From Tropicimonas aquimaris (GTDB lineage Bacteria > Pseudomonadota > Alphaproteobacteria > Rhodobacterales > Rhodobacteraceae): DNA of 64,000 bases. Below, in pieces: positions 49,958 through 59,322 of this stretch. Numbering within the stretch: the stretch's first letter is position 1; every line of letters starts with the position of its first letter. The notes under the pieces are model-generated. The model made no database searches, was not told the DNA's origin, and worked only from the letters and a program-made list of their open reading frames with translations. The translations under genes and the position numbers were made by a program. The stretch lies in NCBI RefSeq assembly GCF_042676185.1, contig NZ_JBHTJT010000007.1:493102-557101 (forward strand), given 5' to 3'.

Positions 49958-50110
49958 GGAATTGCGGTCTTGATAGCAACTAGCGGAACAGAACGGGCCC
50001 ATCGGCGGCACCGCCTTGCACTGTACCACGTTCTTTGCGAGATCGACGTCGGTGGTCGTAGCCTGCCCGATGGATGCGCTCTCCTTCAGCTTGTGCGTGG
50101 ACAGCGCGAG
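49958..50110 (-). mobile_element. Remnant of an IS110-family transposase 5' end
   Basis: On the minus strand the frame includes GQATTTDVDLAKNVVQCKAV, which resembles the IS110 N-terminus (x-T-T-V-G-x-D-[LV]-A-K-x-x-F-Q). A +1 shift then gives AADGPVLFR, the next expected block, before a stop. The element is frameshifted and truncated after about 45 codons. The match rests on a short motif. Confidence 0.45.
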
Positions 50111-50284
50111 ATTGGCACATTGCGATCCGGTCCTGGATGAGCGGCATCCACCCCAGCTCCATATCGAAAGCAAGGTTCCAAATGGCAGTAACCTCGCCCT
50201 GACCCCAAATCGGGTTTACAAGACTACATCTTGTGGGCATCGTTGGCCTGAATACGATTTTGGCAGAACACGAGACCTCCAATC

Positions 50285-51265
50285 ATGTCCAACCCGACCG
50301 CCCTGACCCGGCGAACGCTTCTGGCCACTTCCGGTGGAGCTGCGCTGGCGCTACTGGCCGGCCCGCTTGCCGGACAACATGTGTATAAAGAGGTCCACGA
50401 GCTCAAACCCAACGAGTTCACCTGGCATCCCGAGCGTCAGCCAACGGGGCCGGTAGCAGTCATCGTGTCGCTGACGGATCAACGGGTCCATGTCTATCGC
50501 AACGGCGTTCGGATTGCGGTCTCGACCTGTTCCACCGGCAAGTCCGGGCACGAAACCCCGACGGGAGTGTTCGTGGTCCTGCAGAAGGACCGGAATCACC
50601 GCTCGTCGACCTACAACAACGCGCCCATGCCCAACATGAACCGGCTGACGTGGGATGGCATTGCTCTCCACGCCGGGAACCTTCCGGGCTATCCGGCCTC
50701 GCATGGGTGCGTGCGTCTGCCGCTGAAGTTCTCGGCCCTGCTGTTCGAAGTTACGCACCTCGGGACGCCCGTCATTATTGCCGACGAGCATCACTTTCCC
50801 GTGGACGTAGTGCATCCGGGAATGGTCCTCGCGAGCTATGCCGAGCACGAATTCGAGGATGTCGTCTCAACCCTCGAAGGGCGCAAGCATCCCGCGGACT
50901 GGGCCTTGGACGATGCCTATCCGGTCACCACGATGCTTGCGTCCTCGCATGACCGCAAAATCGTGATCATCGAGAACGACGTGGAAGTCGCCTCCGGGGC
51001 GCTCGAATGGGACGGTGACCCATTGGGCGCTCATGTCTACGTCCTTCAGGGCGCCCATGAAGGTGCCAAGGGCATGCACTGGCAAGCGCTCACCTATGGC
51101 ACTTCGCAGAGTGCCGAGATGCAGGATCTCAAGCGGGTGCGCACGGACAAAGCATTTGCTCAGCAGATCCGTCAGTATATTCACCCGGGCATGATCTACA
51201 TCATGACCGATCTGCCGCTGCATCCCGATAGCCGCTCGCAACGCGACTTCGTGATCATGTCGTGA
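50285..51265 (+). CDS. L,D-transpeptidase (YkuD family), probably Tat-exported
   Basis: A 326-residue protein. A twin-arginine leader TRRTLLATSGGAALALLAG is at residues 8-26. The YkuD catalytic motif is complete: His129, then HGC with His140 and Cys142 in ASHGCVRLP. It would cross-link peptidoglycan or attach lipoproteins in the periplasm. A further ~170-residue C-terminal region (SHDRKIVIIENDVEVASG ...) has no domain I know. The stop overlaps the start of a tiny lipoprotein gene (TGATG), and a META-domain gene follows, so three genes form an operon. Confidence 0.88.
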   Translation: MSNPTALTRRTLLATSGGAALALLAGPLAGQHVYKEVHELKPNEFTWHPERQPTGPVAVIVSLTDQRVHVYRNGVRIAVSTCSTGKSGHETPTGVFVVLQKDRNHRSSTYNNAPMPNMNRLTWDGIALHAGNLPGYPASHGCVRLPLKFSALLFEVTHLGTPVIIADEHHFPVDVVHPGMVLASYAEHEFEDVVSTLEGRKHPADWALDDAYPVTTMLASSHDRKIVIIENDVEVASGALEWDGDPLGAHVYVLQGAHEGAKGMHWQALTYGTSQSAEMQDLKRVRTDKAFAQQIRQYIHPGMIYIMTDLPLHPDSRSQRDFVIMS

Positions 51266-51417
51266 TGGCGCTGCGGACTGGAAAGATGCAGAACCGTTTC
51301 AATGCTTTCGCGGCTGTTTTGCTCGCAAGCATCGCTCTTGCGGCCTGTTCGAAGTCGTCGGGCGAGTCCGAGAGCGTCGTTGTATCCGACTTTGTAGAGC
51401 AGGAAGCCAATGAGTGA
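51265..51417 (+). CDS. 50-residue lipoprotein
   Basis: ATG 51265 (overlapping the L,D-transpeptidase stop) opens a 50-codon frame ending TGA 51415-51417. The translation has a lipoprotein signal with lipobox LAAC (RFNAFAAVLLASIALAAC), and only ~27 residues after the cysteine (SKSSGESESVVVSDFVEQEA). An alternative start is ATG 51286. It overlaps the next gene by eight bases. A role with the transpeptidase is suggested by coupling only. Confidence 0.65.
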   Translation: MALRTGKMQNRFNAFAAVLLASIALAACSKSSGESESVVVSDFVEQEANE

Positions 51418-52357
51418 TCTATGCCGAATTGCCGGGGCGATCGGACTTGCCGCCGCCGCCTGCTTGTCGCCGACCGCTGGCCGCGCAAGTGACTGGACCA
51501 TCGTCTCGGTGAACGGGACGGCCGCGACCGGGCAGCCCCAGATCACGCTTGGCGCGGATCGCACTATCGCCGGAAATACTGGCTGCAACAGCTTCACCGG
51601 GTCGGCGCGTTTCGAGAACGCCATGCTGGTGGTGGAGGCTCCACTGGCCGTGACGCGAATGGCGTGCTCCGACGATGACCTGGTACGGCAGGAAGCAGCG
51701 ATCCTGCAGCTGCTGGAGGGGGAAACAGTGTTCACGCATGACCCCTTCACCGGCGCATTCACTCTCTCCCGCGGTGAAGACCAGATGGCGCTGGCCGAAT
51801 TGGCGGCTTCGGTCTTCGATATAGACTTCGTCACTGTGGACGGACTCAGCGGCCCACTCAACATTCGACAGGCGCCCGGCACGGATGCGCCCTTGGTCAC
51901 GCGTGTCTTGCCCGGAACGCTCCTGCGAAATCAGGGATGCGAGGTCGGTGACACCTATGACTGGTGCAACATCACTTTTCTGGACGCTTCGGGAACCACG
52001 GGCTGGGCCGCGACAGAGTATCTGCGACCCGCGCCTGCCGCGGTTCGGGCGCAGCAGGGGCTTTTCGACAATATTGGTACCCTCGAATGCCGCGGCTCGG
52101 TCGAGGGGGAAGTCGCGCTTTGCGACTATGGCGTTGCACGAGACGGCGACCACTCCGCGGTTTTGGTGATCTATGATCCGGACGGCGGCGAGCGCGTCGT
52201 GCATTTTGCAGAAGGTGAGCTGGCCTATGCCGAGACCGCCGAAGGCACCGCCTCCGATGCGCAGGGCAGTGAACTATCGGGGGACTTGCTTGTGGTGACA
52301 TTGGGCCAGCAGACTTACGCAGTGCCTCAGACTGTAATCGTAGGAAACGGGGAATAA
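51410..52357 (+). CDS. Exported META-domain plus SH3-like protein
   Basis: A 315-residue protein with a Sec signal peptide (AIGLAAAACLSPTAGRA, about residues 10-26). Residues ~30-125 form a META/HslJ-type domain (WTIVSVNG, then AGNTGCNSFTG and LAVTRMACSDD). A bacterial SH3-like segment follows (LSGPLNIRQAPGTDAPLV, then NQGCEVGDTYDWCNITF). The last ~110 residues are unassigned. Such SH3 domains often bind cell-wall peptide, which fits the upstream L,D-transpeptidase. Third gene of the coupled trio. Confidence 0.82.
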   Translation: MSDLCRIAGAIGLAAAACLSPTAGRASDWTIVSVNGTAATGQPQITLGADRTIAGNTGCNSFTGSARFENAMLVVEAPLAVTRMACSDDDLVRQEAAILQLLEGETVFTHDPFTGAFTLSRGEDQMALAELAASVFDIDFVTVDGLSGPLNIRQAPGTDAPLVTRVLPGTLLRNQGCEVGDTYDWCNITFLDASGTTGWAATEYLRPAPAAVRAQQGLFDNIGTLECRGSVEGEVALCDYGVARDGDHSAVLVIYDPDGGERVVHFAEGELAYAETAEGTASDAQGSELSGDLLVVTLGQQTYAVPQTVIVGNGE

Positions 52358-52553
52358 CACGCCCGCAATGCGGCGAAGAGAAATATCCACCACCTGATCC
52401 TCGCAGTCGCAAGCCGGCCCTGAAGGCGTTGCGTGCCGTTCCTCACGCCAGTGGCAGACGTCCGCTGGTAAACAAGGCTGGAGGGAATTTGAGCCGCCTT
52501 TGTGGCGGAATTCCCGATCGTCATTGACACCTCTGCCGTCAGCGTTCCCTTTC

Positions 52554-53114
52554 CTATCCCGAGATACTCAAGGCGTCGGCAAAGGCATGGATTGCCGCGT
52601 CCAGATTTTCGGTACCGTAGACGCGAAGTAGACCCAGCTCTGTGGCGCGTTGAACCGTCAGTTCCCCGTCAAGCAAAGCGGCATACACCGTATCTGGCAC
52701 CAGAACGGTCAGTTCCGTCTCGGCCGCAGGACTTGCATGGTATCGAGCGCCGGTTCGTGGGTCATTGATGCGCATCCATGCCCCGCTTTGGGTCAGCAGG
52801 ACAGCAAGCTCCGGACCACCAGAAAGTGCGCGCGCAGCAAGGCGCCGCATGTGGGCGACCGCCCGCAAACGGATGACGTAGAGGGCCGCGTGGCGTGCTG
52901 AGTTATCCTTCGGCAACTCTGCAATATGTCCGGCATCTATTGCCGCTCTGGTCGCAAGCGCAATTGGAATTGACCCCCGGTGATCAACGGAGAAACCACT
53001 GAGATCCAGGGCTTCTAGGGAACAGGACGCGGCTGGTGCAGCTACGAGACTGGCTGCAACCATGATACACAAGGCCGCTCGGACGGGAACCAATGATTGA
53101 CAGGATCCAGTCAT
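52554..53114 (-). CDS. Exported protein with SCP2-like C-terminus
   Basis: A 186-residue protein with a signal peptide or lipobox-like leader (ALCIMVAASLVAAPAASC). Its C-terminal 45 residues (VPDTVYAALLDGELTVQRAT, then GLLRVYG) align by eye with the SCP2-like tail of the adjacent alkyl sulfatase (LPSSVIYDFVLGRATLRDAI, then GTATVDG). Its start lies within the last bases of that gene, so the two are coupled. It may be an accessory lipid- or alkyl-binding factor. No catalytic motif. Confidence 0.6.
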   Translation of the reverse strand: MTGSCQSLVPVRAALCIMVAASLVAAPAASCSLEALDLSGFSVDHRGSIPIALATRAAIDAGHIAELPKDNSARHAALYVIRLRAVAHMRRLAARALSGGPELAVLLTQSGAWMRINDPRTGARYHASPAAETELTVLVPDTVYAALLDGELTVQRATELGLLRVYGTENLDAAIHAFADALSISG

Positions 53115-53121
53115 GTCCGGA

Positions 53122-55032
53122 TCACCGTCCTGCAAGATTGATCGTCACTGGCGCGAAATCGAAATAGGATGCGAAGGTAAAGATCGCCTCGGGATCGCCG
53201 TCCACCGTCGCCGTGCCATCTTCGATTGCGTCGCGCAGCGTAGCACGTCCAAGGACAAAGTCGTAGATCACCGAGCTTGGTAGGGTCAAAGTCACATCAG
53301 CATCTTCGGGCACTTCATCTTCGAACACAGCGACCCCGTTGCGAATGGTAAACCCATGTTCTTCATCTCGGTCGTTGATCATAAAGCCGATGGAAACATC
53401 GCCCTCCGCCGCCTTTTCACCGTCGATCTTGACGCGCAGGTTTTCCAGGATCGTCCCAATGCTGAATTGCTGGATGATCACCGGGTTTGCAAAATTGAAT
53501 GCGCCGGACCTGTCGAGGCTGCCGTCAAGTTCCGCTGCCCCGGAGAGGGCAAAATTGCGATAATAGATGTTCGCCTGATCGTAGCCCCAGGCGCGCATGG
53601 CGTCAGCCTTGACCTGACGCGCTTCTTCGTCGGACGGGTCTGCGCGAACCACGTGGGTCGTGATCTCCATAGCCCAGCCATAGTCTTCCGCCTCGATCGC
53701 CTGACGGGCGATATCCAGCACCGCATCGCGCCCGCCCATTGCAGAAACGTACAGTTTCGCTCGCCGGTCAAATGCGGGCACGGCCAGTTCCGTGGCATCA
53801 CCGGAATACCAGCCGAGATACCCGTTATAGACGTTGCGCACGACATGGGCGACGCTGCCGTAGAACTCCTGCAGCCACGGGTCGTTCGCGAGACTTTCAG
53901 GAAGCTGGATCAGGTCGACGAGTTCTTCGCGCGTCGCCCCCTTGTTCATCTGCCGGATCGACTGGTCGTGAACATATTGAATCGCGTCACGGTAATTCCG
54001 GATGCGCTCCGTTATGAAGTCATTCCCGACCCAGGAGCGCATATGCGAGTGGGTGTAGGCGTCGCTTTGCTCTGCATAGGAGAGCAACCGGTCCACGCCC
54101 TTGTACCATTTGACAAGGTCGCGATACTTCGTGCCGCGTAACGTATAGAGATTTGGAAACGTTTCGCCCTGAATGGTTTCTGACCCGTGTACGAGGCGAA
54201 GGTCGGGGAAGTAGATGTCGATCTCGTCTTCGGCGTCGCCATAGGCCTCAAAGAGAACTACCTTGACCCCCGACACCTCGACTTCGAGTTCGTCCTCGAC
54301 AGTGTCGGTCGGGGCATAGAATGAAATTTCTCCGCCCGCGAATGTCGGCCCCAGCCCTGCATGGACCAAGCCCTCGGCGTTCTGTCCAAGGTATGTCGCG
54401 CCTCCATAGGCCGTTCGCTCGGTCAGGATTTCGCCTACGACACTGGCATCGTTGGCGAGATACTCCATGAACTGGTGATGGGCGAACACGCGAACACGCC
54501 CGCTGTCGACGTCTTCCTGTGTGACCCCAAGGCCAGCCGACCCGAAGGAATGATCCGGATGGCGATGGGAGTAGATGATCGCGGTGACAGGCAGGTCGAT
54601 GTCGGTCGTGGCTCGGAAGTCCTCAATGATCCGCTGGGACGCAGCGTCGCTCTCTCCCGGATCGACCACGATGAGACCGTCTTCACCGACAACAATCAGG
54701 GTCGATGTGAGCTGCCACCCGGCCATCAGAAAGGCACGGCCCTCGACCGGTTCATAGATCGTCTTCGCCATCTGTTGCGCGAAGCTCGTCATGCGAGGAT
54801 TGATGGAATCGGCGGGTTCGGTGATCGCAAGGTTGTCGAAGGTCGCGCGGACCGGTGCCAGATTCTGAAGGATCGCCGGGTCGGCATATGGCTCGACCTC
54901 CTTCGGCACGTTGCGGCTGGCAACTTCAGGGGTCAGCAGGGTTTCGTCAAAAGCCTGCGCTGAAGGCGCAAGAAAAACGACTGCACATGTCGCCAGCAGA
55001 CAGCCCATCCGGGATCTCTTCTCAAACGTCAT
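53122..55032 (-). CDS. MBL-fold alkyl/aryl sulfatase (SdsA1-like)
   Basis: A 636-residue exported hydrolase. The signal peptide ends near AQAF (residue 27). The metallo-beta-lactamase zinc motif His156-x-His158-x-Asp160-His161 is in SHRHPDHSFG, followed by FAHHQFMEYL and LRLVHGSETIQGE. A helical dimerisation domain and a C-terminal SCP2-like domain (EHGFTIRNGVAVFEDEVP, then SVIYDFVLGRATLRDAIEDG) complete the classical three-domain layout of alkyl sulfatases that hydrolyse dodecyl sulfate-type esters. The substrate preference is not predictable. A small exported gene overlaps its 3' end. Confidence 0.9.
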   Translation of the reverse strand: MTFEKRSRMGCLLATCAVVFLAPSAQAFDETLLTPEVASRNVPKEVEPYADPAILQNLAPVRATFDNLAITEPADSINPRMTSFAQQMAKTIYEPVEGRAFLMAGWQLTSTLIVVGEDGLIVVDPGESDAASQRIIEDFRATTDIDLPVTAIIYSHRHPDHSFGSAGLGVTQEDVDSGRVRVFAHHQFMEYLANDASVVGEILTERTAYGGATYLGQNAEGLVHAGLGPTFAGGEISFYAPTDTVEDELEVEVSGVKVVLFEAYGDAEDEIDIYFPDLRLVHGSETIQGETFPNLYTLRGTKYRDLVKWYKGVDRLLSYAEQSDAYTHSHMRSWVGNDFITERIRNYRDAIQYVHDQSIRQMNKGATREELVDLIQLPESLANDPWLQEFYGSVAHVVRNVYNGYLGWYSGDATELAVPAFDRRAKLYVSAMGGRDAVLDIARQAIEAEDYGWAMEITTHVVRADPSDEEARQVKADAMRAWGYDQANIYYRNFALSGAAELDGSLDRSGAFNFANPVIIQQFSIGTILENLRVKIDGEKAAEGDVSIGFMINDRDEEHGFTIRNGVAVFEDEVPEDADVTLTLPSSVIYDFVLGRATLRDAIEDGTATVDGDPEAIFTFASYFDFAPVTINLAGR

Positions 55033-55428
55033 CTATCAAAATCTCCTTGTGTCAACGGATCGGGGGACGACGGACGTAGCCGTTTCTTCAGACGATAGTC
55101 GCCTCTCCGATTGCTAGCAACCTTGGTGACTGCTGTGAAAATCCTCAACGGGAAGGCGTCTCATTGCGAGATCCGTAGCCTATCTGCGCTCTGGTCAATC
55201 AGTCCGCACTGGGCATCTCACACCGTCCTGTCGGGGCATGTCGGCGGCTAGCTCAGATTGTGTCTGTCATGCTTGGCGCCTTCGTACCTCAGCTTGTGCC
55301 CAGTTGCGGGGGGTATCCGGGTCTCCGATCAACCGACGTCACTTGAACGTCACGAACCGGCATTGGGGCCGGAGCACTGACCCACCACGGAAACATTGCA
55401 GCACTCAGGTTCCCCCTGGTTTGAACAC
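55033..55428. other. Intergenic region without a recognisable gene
   Basis: About 400 bases between two minus-strand exported-protein genes. Composition is mixed and no convincing ORF, RNA fold or insertion sequence is seen. It should contain the promoter of the sulfatase pair. Confidence 0.5.
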
Positions 55429-57774
55429 CTAGCGGACGGACTCAGCACCTTCCAACTGTAGGACACGGTATTCGTCATCCTCCACGACGATGAAGAGTTG
55501 TTCTCCGTTGAAATCGATTGCGTTCGAAGACGTCATCAGGCGCGCGAACGCGTCACCTCGCGATGGGTCTGGACAGAGCGCCAGCGTCGTCGGGCCCGGG
55601 GTCATTGTCAGCATCGAGTCCGCCAGCGTCCAGTCCCCGGTGACGCGGTTGCAATCAGCCTGCATTGTGTAGCTACCATCTTCAGAAAACGTGACTTCGT
55701 ATTTCTCCGGAGCATTGATCTCGATTTCCTCGAGATCCGCCGTGGCGGCCATCGTCCAGACCCACGGAGTAGATTTAAGTCTGAGGCGTGGATCGGACAA
55801 CTCGGCGATCACGTCGAACGCGGCATCCATCACAGGGTCTTCGCCGTTGCGGACAGCAGCAAGGGTCTCAAGCGTTACCGGAACGCGGACATCGGGAATG
55901 ACGCCTGCCGCCTCGAGATTTGGCTGGCTCGAGTCATGGAATGTCGTTCGCCCCGCAGTATATTGGAACGTGATCTCCTCTGGCATTGCGATCCTATCGA
56001 TGAACCCACCAGCTCCGAGAGACGCATGCTGTCCAACGACTACAGCGCGGTCGAGGAGCTGGAGGTGCTGGGTGAAGTATTCGCAGGCACTGGCACAGCC
56101 CTGGTCGATCAGAATGACCAACGGACCGGTGAAAGCCAAATCAGCGCGCGGTGCAAAAAGCGTTCGATCCGCCGCAAATTGTCTGACAAACCCGCCAGCA
56201 TCCGTATCGTACGCATAAGTATCAAAGGGCTGTTCCGGCATCGGGTCATCTTCTTTGAAGAAGTAAGACGCCATCACCTGGTAGAGTTCGACCAATCCGC
56301 CACCGTTACCGCGCAGGTCGAGGATCATGCCGGTACTGCCCGTCTCGGACTCGATCTGAAGCGCCTCTTCGAGCACGGCAATCTTCGACAACATGTGGTC
56401 CGAGAAGTTGCGCCAGGACACGATGGCGACACCACCGACGGAGGAGAAATCGATTGGCATCGAGGACCTCTCCGGTTCCGACAGTTCGAAAGGAACCATG
56501 TAGTCGCCAGCCGTCATTTGGACGGTTTGAGCGTCCTGATCGCCCGGGTTGCGGAAGGTGAAAGAGACGTCCGCTCCATCGGGAAAGCTGAATAGACGCG
56601 GTGCCCTCAGATAAGGCTGCAATTCGGCGACCCCGGTCGCTTCGATCAACGGCAGTGATGAGAGATATTCACTCACAGGCGTGCCATTGACCTCGATGAT
56701 TTCGGTGCCTTCGGTCCAGCCTGCATCCGCGGCTGGAGAGCTTTCGGCGACCCGGCTCACAACGATCATGTCGCCGGGCGGGATACCCGCGTCAGGGTCG
56801 GATACGACCAAGGCCTCCGCACCGATCCCAGCACCGAACCGGGTCAGTTCGAACTCCTGCTTTGCCGAATTGATCGCCTCGTTCAGAAAACCGGCACTGA
56901 CAGCAGTATGGGTGTCCTCGAAGGACAGTGACATGTCGTTCAGAGCAAGATAGAACTCCCCGGCGTCATCGGCAGCCGCCGCAGCCTCCACATCAGGACG
57001 ATAGGTCGAAGAGACAGCATCCCAATCGATGCCCCGAAACTCGGAATAGGCGTACCGGGTACGCAGGTGGTCGATCAGCGCGTCGAACGCTTCGACATAG
57101 CCGCGGTCTGAGAAGTCGGGAGACGCCGCATCCTCAGCTTCGATCGTATGGATTTCCGGGCGCGGATCGAGTTCGATGATGACTTCGCCATCATCATTCA
57201 ATCTGGCAACTGACCAGCCCTGTGGCACAACCTGCTGCGGATCGTCCTCGGTGAACCATGTCCCGTCTTCGCCCCATCCGGCCGGAAAGGGCTCGGCGCC
57301 ATCCTCGGAGAACAGCAGCAGTGCCCCGGTCTCTATAGCACCGGTGGTTTGGTCGAGCAGAATCGAGAACAACCCGCCATACTGTTCGAGCTGCTCTAGA
57401 TAGCTGTCGGAGGAGAGGTTCGGTGCTGAAACAAGGGTGAAGATGGCCAGCCCCGCACTGCCATCCCCGTTCATGTCCAAACGACCGCCTGGAGGAACGA
57501 TAGGAAGGTCGATCCGGAATCGACCCTCGCCCGCAAACAGCGGGTCGACAAACCGCCCGAGAACTTGGTCGTCAGCAGCCACAAAGCTGTCGAAGCGACC
57601 AGAAACGATGTCGGTAGCATCCAAGAGAGCAACAGAAGGATTTGGCCAGTACTGCGGCTGGAAGATGAAGCTCTCAGAGGAGACAACGCCTTCGACCGAA
57701 ATTGGCTCGGCATGGGCCACCGCAGTGCTCGCGGCAAGAAGCGCTGCGTATGAAAGGAGCTTTTTTCGTCTCAT
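55429..57774 (-). CDS. Exported S41-family peptidase with PDZ and C-terminal META-like domain
   Basis: About 781 residues from ATG 57774. A signal peptide (KKLLSYAALLAASTAVAHA) precedes a large N-terminal region, a PDZ-like part (DPDAGIPPGDMIVVSRVAES, then DAGWTEGTEIIEVNG), and an S41/tail-specific protease core with MILDLRGNGGGLVELYQV and LVILIDQGCASACEYF (the Ser of CASACE is the probable nucleophile). The usual catalytic Lys of the CtpA type (G-x-x-T-x-G-K-G) is not seen; GQHASLGAGG is found instead, so another class, or inactivity, is possible. The last ~110 residues (FSEDGSYTMQADCNRVTGDW) form a META/HslJ-like domain, an unusual fusion. Confidence 0.8.
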   Translation of the reverse strand: MRRKKLLSYAALLAASTAVAHAEPISVEGVVSSESFIFQPQYWPNPSVALLDATDIVSGRFDSFVAADDQVLGRFVDPLFAGEGRFRIDLPIVPPGGRLDMNGDGSAGLAIFTLVSAPNLSSDSYLEQLEQYGGLFSILLDQTTGAIETGALLLFSEDGAEPFPAGWGEDGTWFTEDDPQQVVPQGWSVARLNDDGEVIIELDPRPEIHTIEAEDAASPDFSDRGYVEAFDALIDHLRTRYAYSEFRGIDWDAVSSTYRPDVEAAAAADDAGEFYLALNDMSLSFEDTHTAVSAGFLNEAINSAKQEFELTRFGAGIGAEALVVSDPDAGIPPGDMIVVSRVAESSPAADAGWTEGTEIIEVNGTPVSEYLSSLPLIEATGVAELQPYLRAPRLFSFPDGADVSFTFRNPGDQDAQTVQMTAGDYMVPFELSEPERSSMPIDFSSVGGVAIVSWRNFSDHMLSKIAVLEEALQIESETGSTGMILDLRGNGGGLVELYQVMASYFFKEDDPMPEQPFDTYAYDTDAGGFVRQFAADRTLFAPRADLAFTGPLVILIDQGCASACEYFTQHLQLLDRAVVVGQHASLGAGGFIDRIAMPEEITFQYTAGRTTFHDSSQPNLEAAGVIPDVRVPVTLETLAAVRNGEDPVMDAAFDVIAELSDPRLRLKSTPWVWTMAATADLEEIEINAPEKYEVTFSEDGSYTMQADCNRVTGDWTLADSMLTMTPGPTTLALCPDPSRGDAFARLMTSSNAIDFNGEQLFIVVEDDEYRVLQLEGAESVR

Positions 57775-58009
57775 CTTTTCCTCAAACTTCATTACGTTCA
57801 GGCCTTGGGCCGAATATGATCTTCAAATTCGGCCGGTCAGATGCGATGAAAAGACACTTTTCGTGATTGCACCGGCACTTCGACATCATGAGCCAGCTCT
57901 CAACTTGGATCAGTCAGATCAGGCTCGGCACGGGGCGAACGCTTTCGTAGCGAGTGACGAACCCGCTAAATTGAACTGCCATTATATCGCCACCTGATCG
58001 CTGAGCGCT

Positions 58010-58513
58010 CTACGGCGATGCAACAACGCCAACGGGCAACTCGCCGTCACAGATGAAGGCGCCTTTTGCTGAAGTTCCCTCAATCTCGAAAGCGTCCTCG
58101 CCAGGTACAAAGATCATGAAGAGGGCAATCGCTTTATAAACGACTTCCCCACCTGGTAGGTCCAATTCTTTCCGCAACTGCAGCGTGTTCGTCGTGATCG
58201 AGTTGCCCGAAGCAGCTACGTTGGCTGTGCAAAGTCCATCAACACATGACCAGACGTTGTCCTCGATGATGTCTTCTTCACCAATAAAGATCGCGAGGCC
58301 ATCAGCATCTGCAGCGTCTCGCGCAGCAATTCGCAGGGGGTCTACATTCAGATCGTCGGCCGCTCCAGTGTCACTCCAAGCCATCGCACCGGTGCATTGA
58401 ACAACGGAACCACCGAACAGCGCCTCCAGTGAATCACTCGCGCTTGCGATTGAAGGAACAAATGAGGCTGCCAAAAGCCACGCTGCAACGATTGGGTGTG
58501 TCAGATTGTTCAT
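58010..58513 (-). CDS. Exported protein of unknown function
   Basis: A 167-residue protein with a Sec signal peptide (IVAAWLLAASFVPSIASA; cleavage expected after ASA at about residue 25). Four cysteines in the mature part (VVQCTGAM, WSCVDGLCTAN, AFICDGE) could form disulfides. No domain was recognised. It lies in the run of exported-protein genes, upstream of the S41 peptidase gene on the same strand, with a 235-base gap. Confidence 0.6.
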   Translation of the reverse strand: MNNLTHPIVAAWLLAASFVPSIASASDSLEALFGGSVVQCTGAMAWSDTGAADDLNVDPLRIAARDAADADGLAIFIGEEDIIEDNVWSCVDGLCTANVAASGNSITTNTLQLRKELDLPGGEVVYKAIALFMIFVPGEDAFEIEGTSAKGAFICDGELPVGVVASP

Positions 58514-58685
58514 CCTACGTCCCTTTCACGTGCATGTGTCGAGGCCAAAAAAAGCGAACCGGTCAGAGCAATGAATTGAGAAACATCAGATGATCTGAAC
58601 GACATGAAGCCAAGTTCTTTCCGGCCTCGACAGCACATAGTCTCGGCGATCCAAGTCAACGTGGGAACCGGATGCCACTGTTGCG

Positions 58686-58850
58686 TCAGTTGCACGCCGG
58701 GTAGTTGGCGCGATCTGCTTCCGTCACATCCACAGGGCATTCGGTCGCGCGATTTGCTTCCGAGATATCCGCCTCTGTCGTAAAGGATTGCTCTTCGACA
58801 CATCCCGCCAGGGCAGCGAGGATGACGGAAACAGCAAGGGCATTCTTCAT
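58686..58850 (-). CDS. 54-residue lipoprotein
   Basis: The frame from ATG 58848-58850 to the stop at 58686-58688 encodes a lipoprotein signal with lipobox LAGC (NALAVSVILAALAGC). A 40-residue acidic mature part follows, with a partly repeated pattern TEADISEANRATE and TEADRANYP, ending PACN. AGGAAAG precedes the ATG. Function unknown; it sits among other exported-protein genes. Confidence 0.6.
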   Translation of the reverse strand: MKNALAVSVILAALAGCVEEQSFTTEADISEANRATECPVDVTEADRANYPACN

Positions 58851-58897
58851 GGTCTTTCCTTTGATTTTGGTAAATGTCTTTGTTCCATCCGAGTGAC

Positions 58898-59194
58898 TCA
58901 GCAGTCGCCGGGCGGAAGCATGGTTACATCGGAATAGCGGCCATCGGACGTGGTGATGCGTGCACAGGCGCCAGTGCTTCGGTTAAACCAGAAAGCCGTC
59001 AGGCCTTCCGTACGAATGAGTTCATATCCAAGGTTCTGAATCCCCATTTCTGCCTGACCGGCACGCGCGCCCTCAAATGCAGACAGGTCACTGCTGCTAC
59101 CAACGGAGGGTTGACCAACAGTCGGTCCATCTTCCGCGCAAGCGGCGAGCAAAAAAACAGTGGCAGTGGCCAAAACTCTGGTTGTAAGGGTCAT
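58898..59194 (-). CDS. 98-residue lipoprotein
   Basis: A lipoprotein with signal TTRVLATATVFLLAAC (lipobox LAAC) and an approximately 80-residue mature part ending in two conserved-looking cysteines (TGACARITTSDGRY and PPGDC). The segment LIRTEGLTAFWFNRSTGACA resembles a small beta domain I cannot name. It is divergent from the exported gene at 59323, with 128 bases between starts. Confidence 0.65.
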   Translation of the reverse strand: MTLTTRVLATATVFLLAACAEDGPTVGQPSVGSSSDLSAFEGARAGQAEMGIQNLGYELIRTEGLTAFWFNRSTGACARITTSDGRYSDVTMLPPGDC

Positions 59195-59322
59195 CGAAAT
59201 CGTCCTTTCGTCTTCGTCTCAAAGCGTAACGATTACGACCGGTTGCGCAACCCTTCGCCGACTGCTTGTTCAAGACAGAGCTGGTCGCTAGGGTAAGGGT
59301 CAAAACGCTCAGGGAGTTGCAT

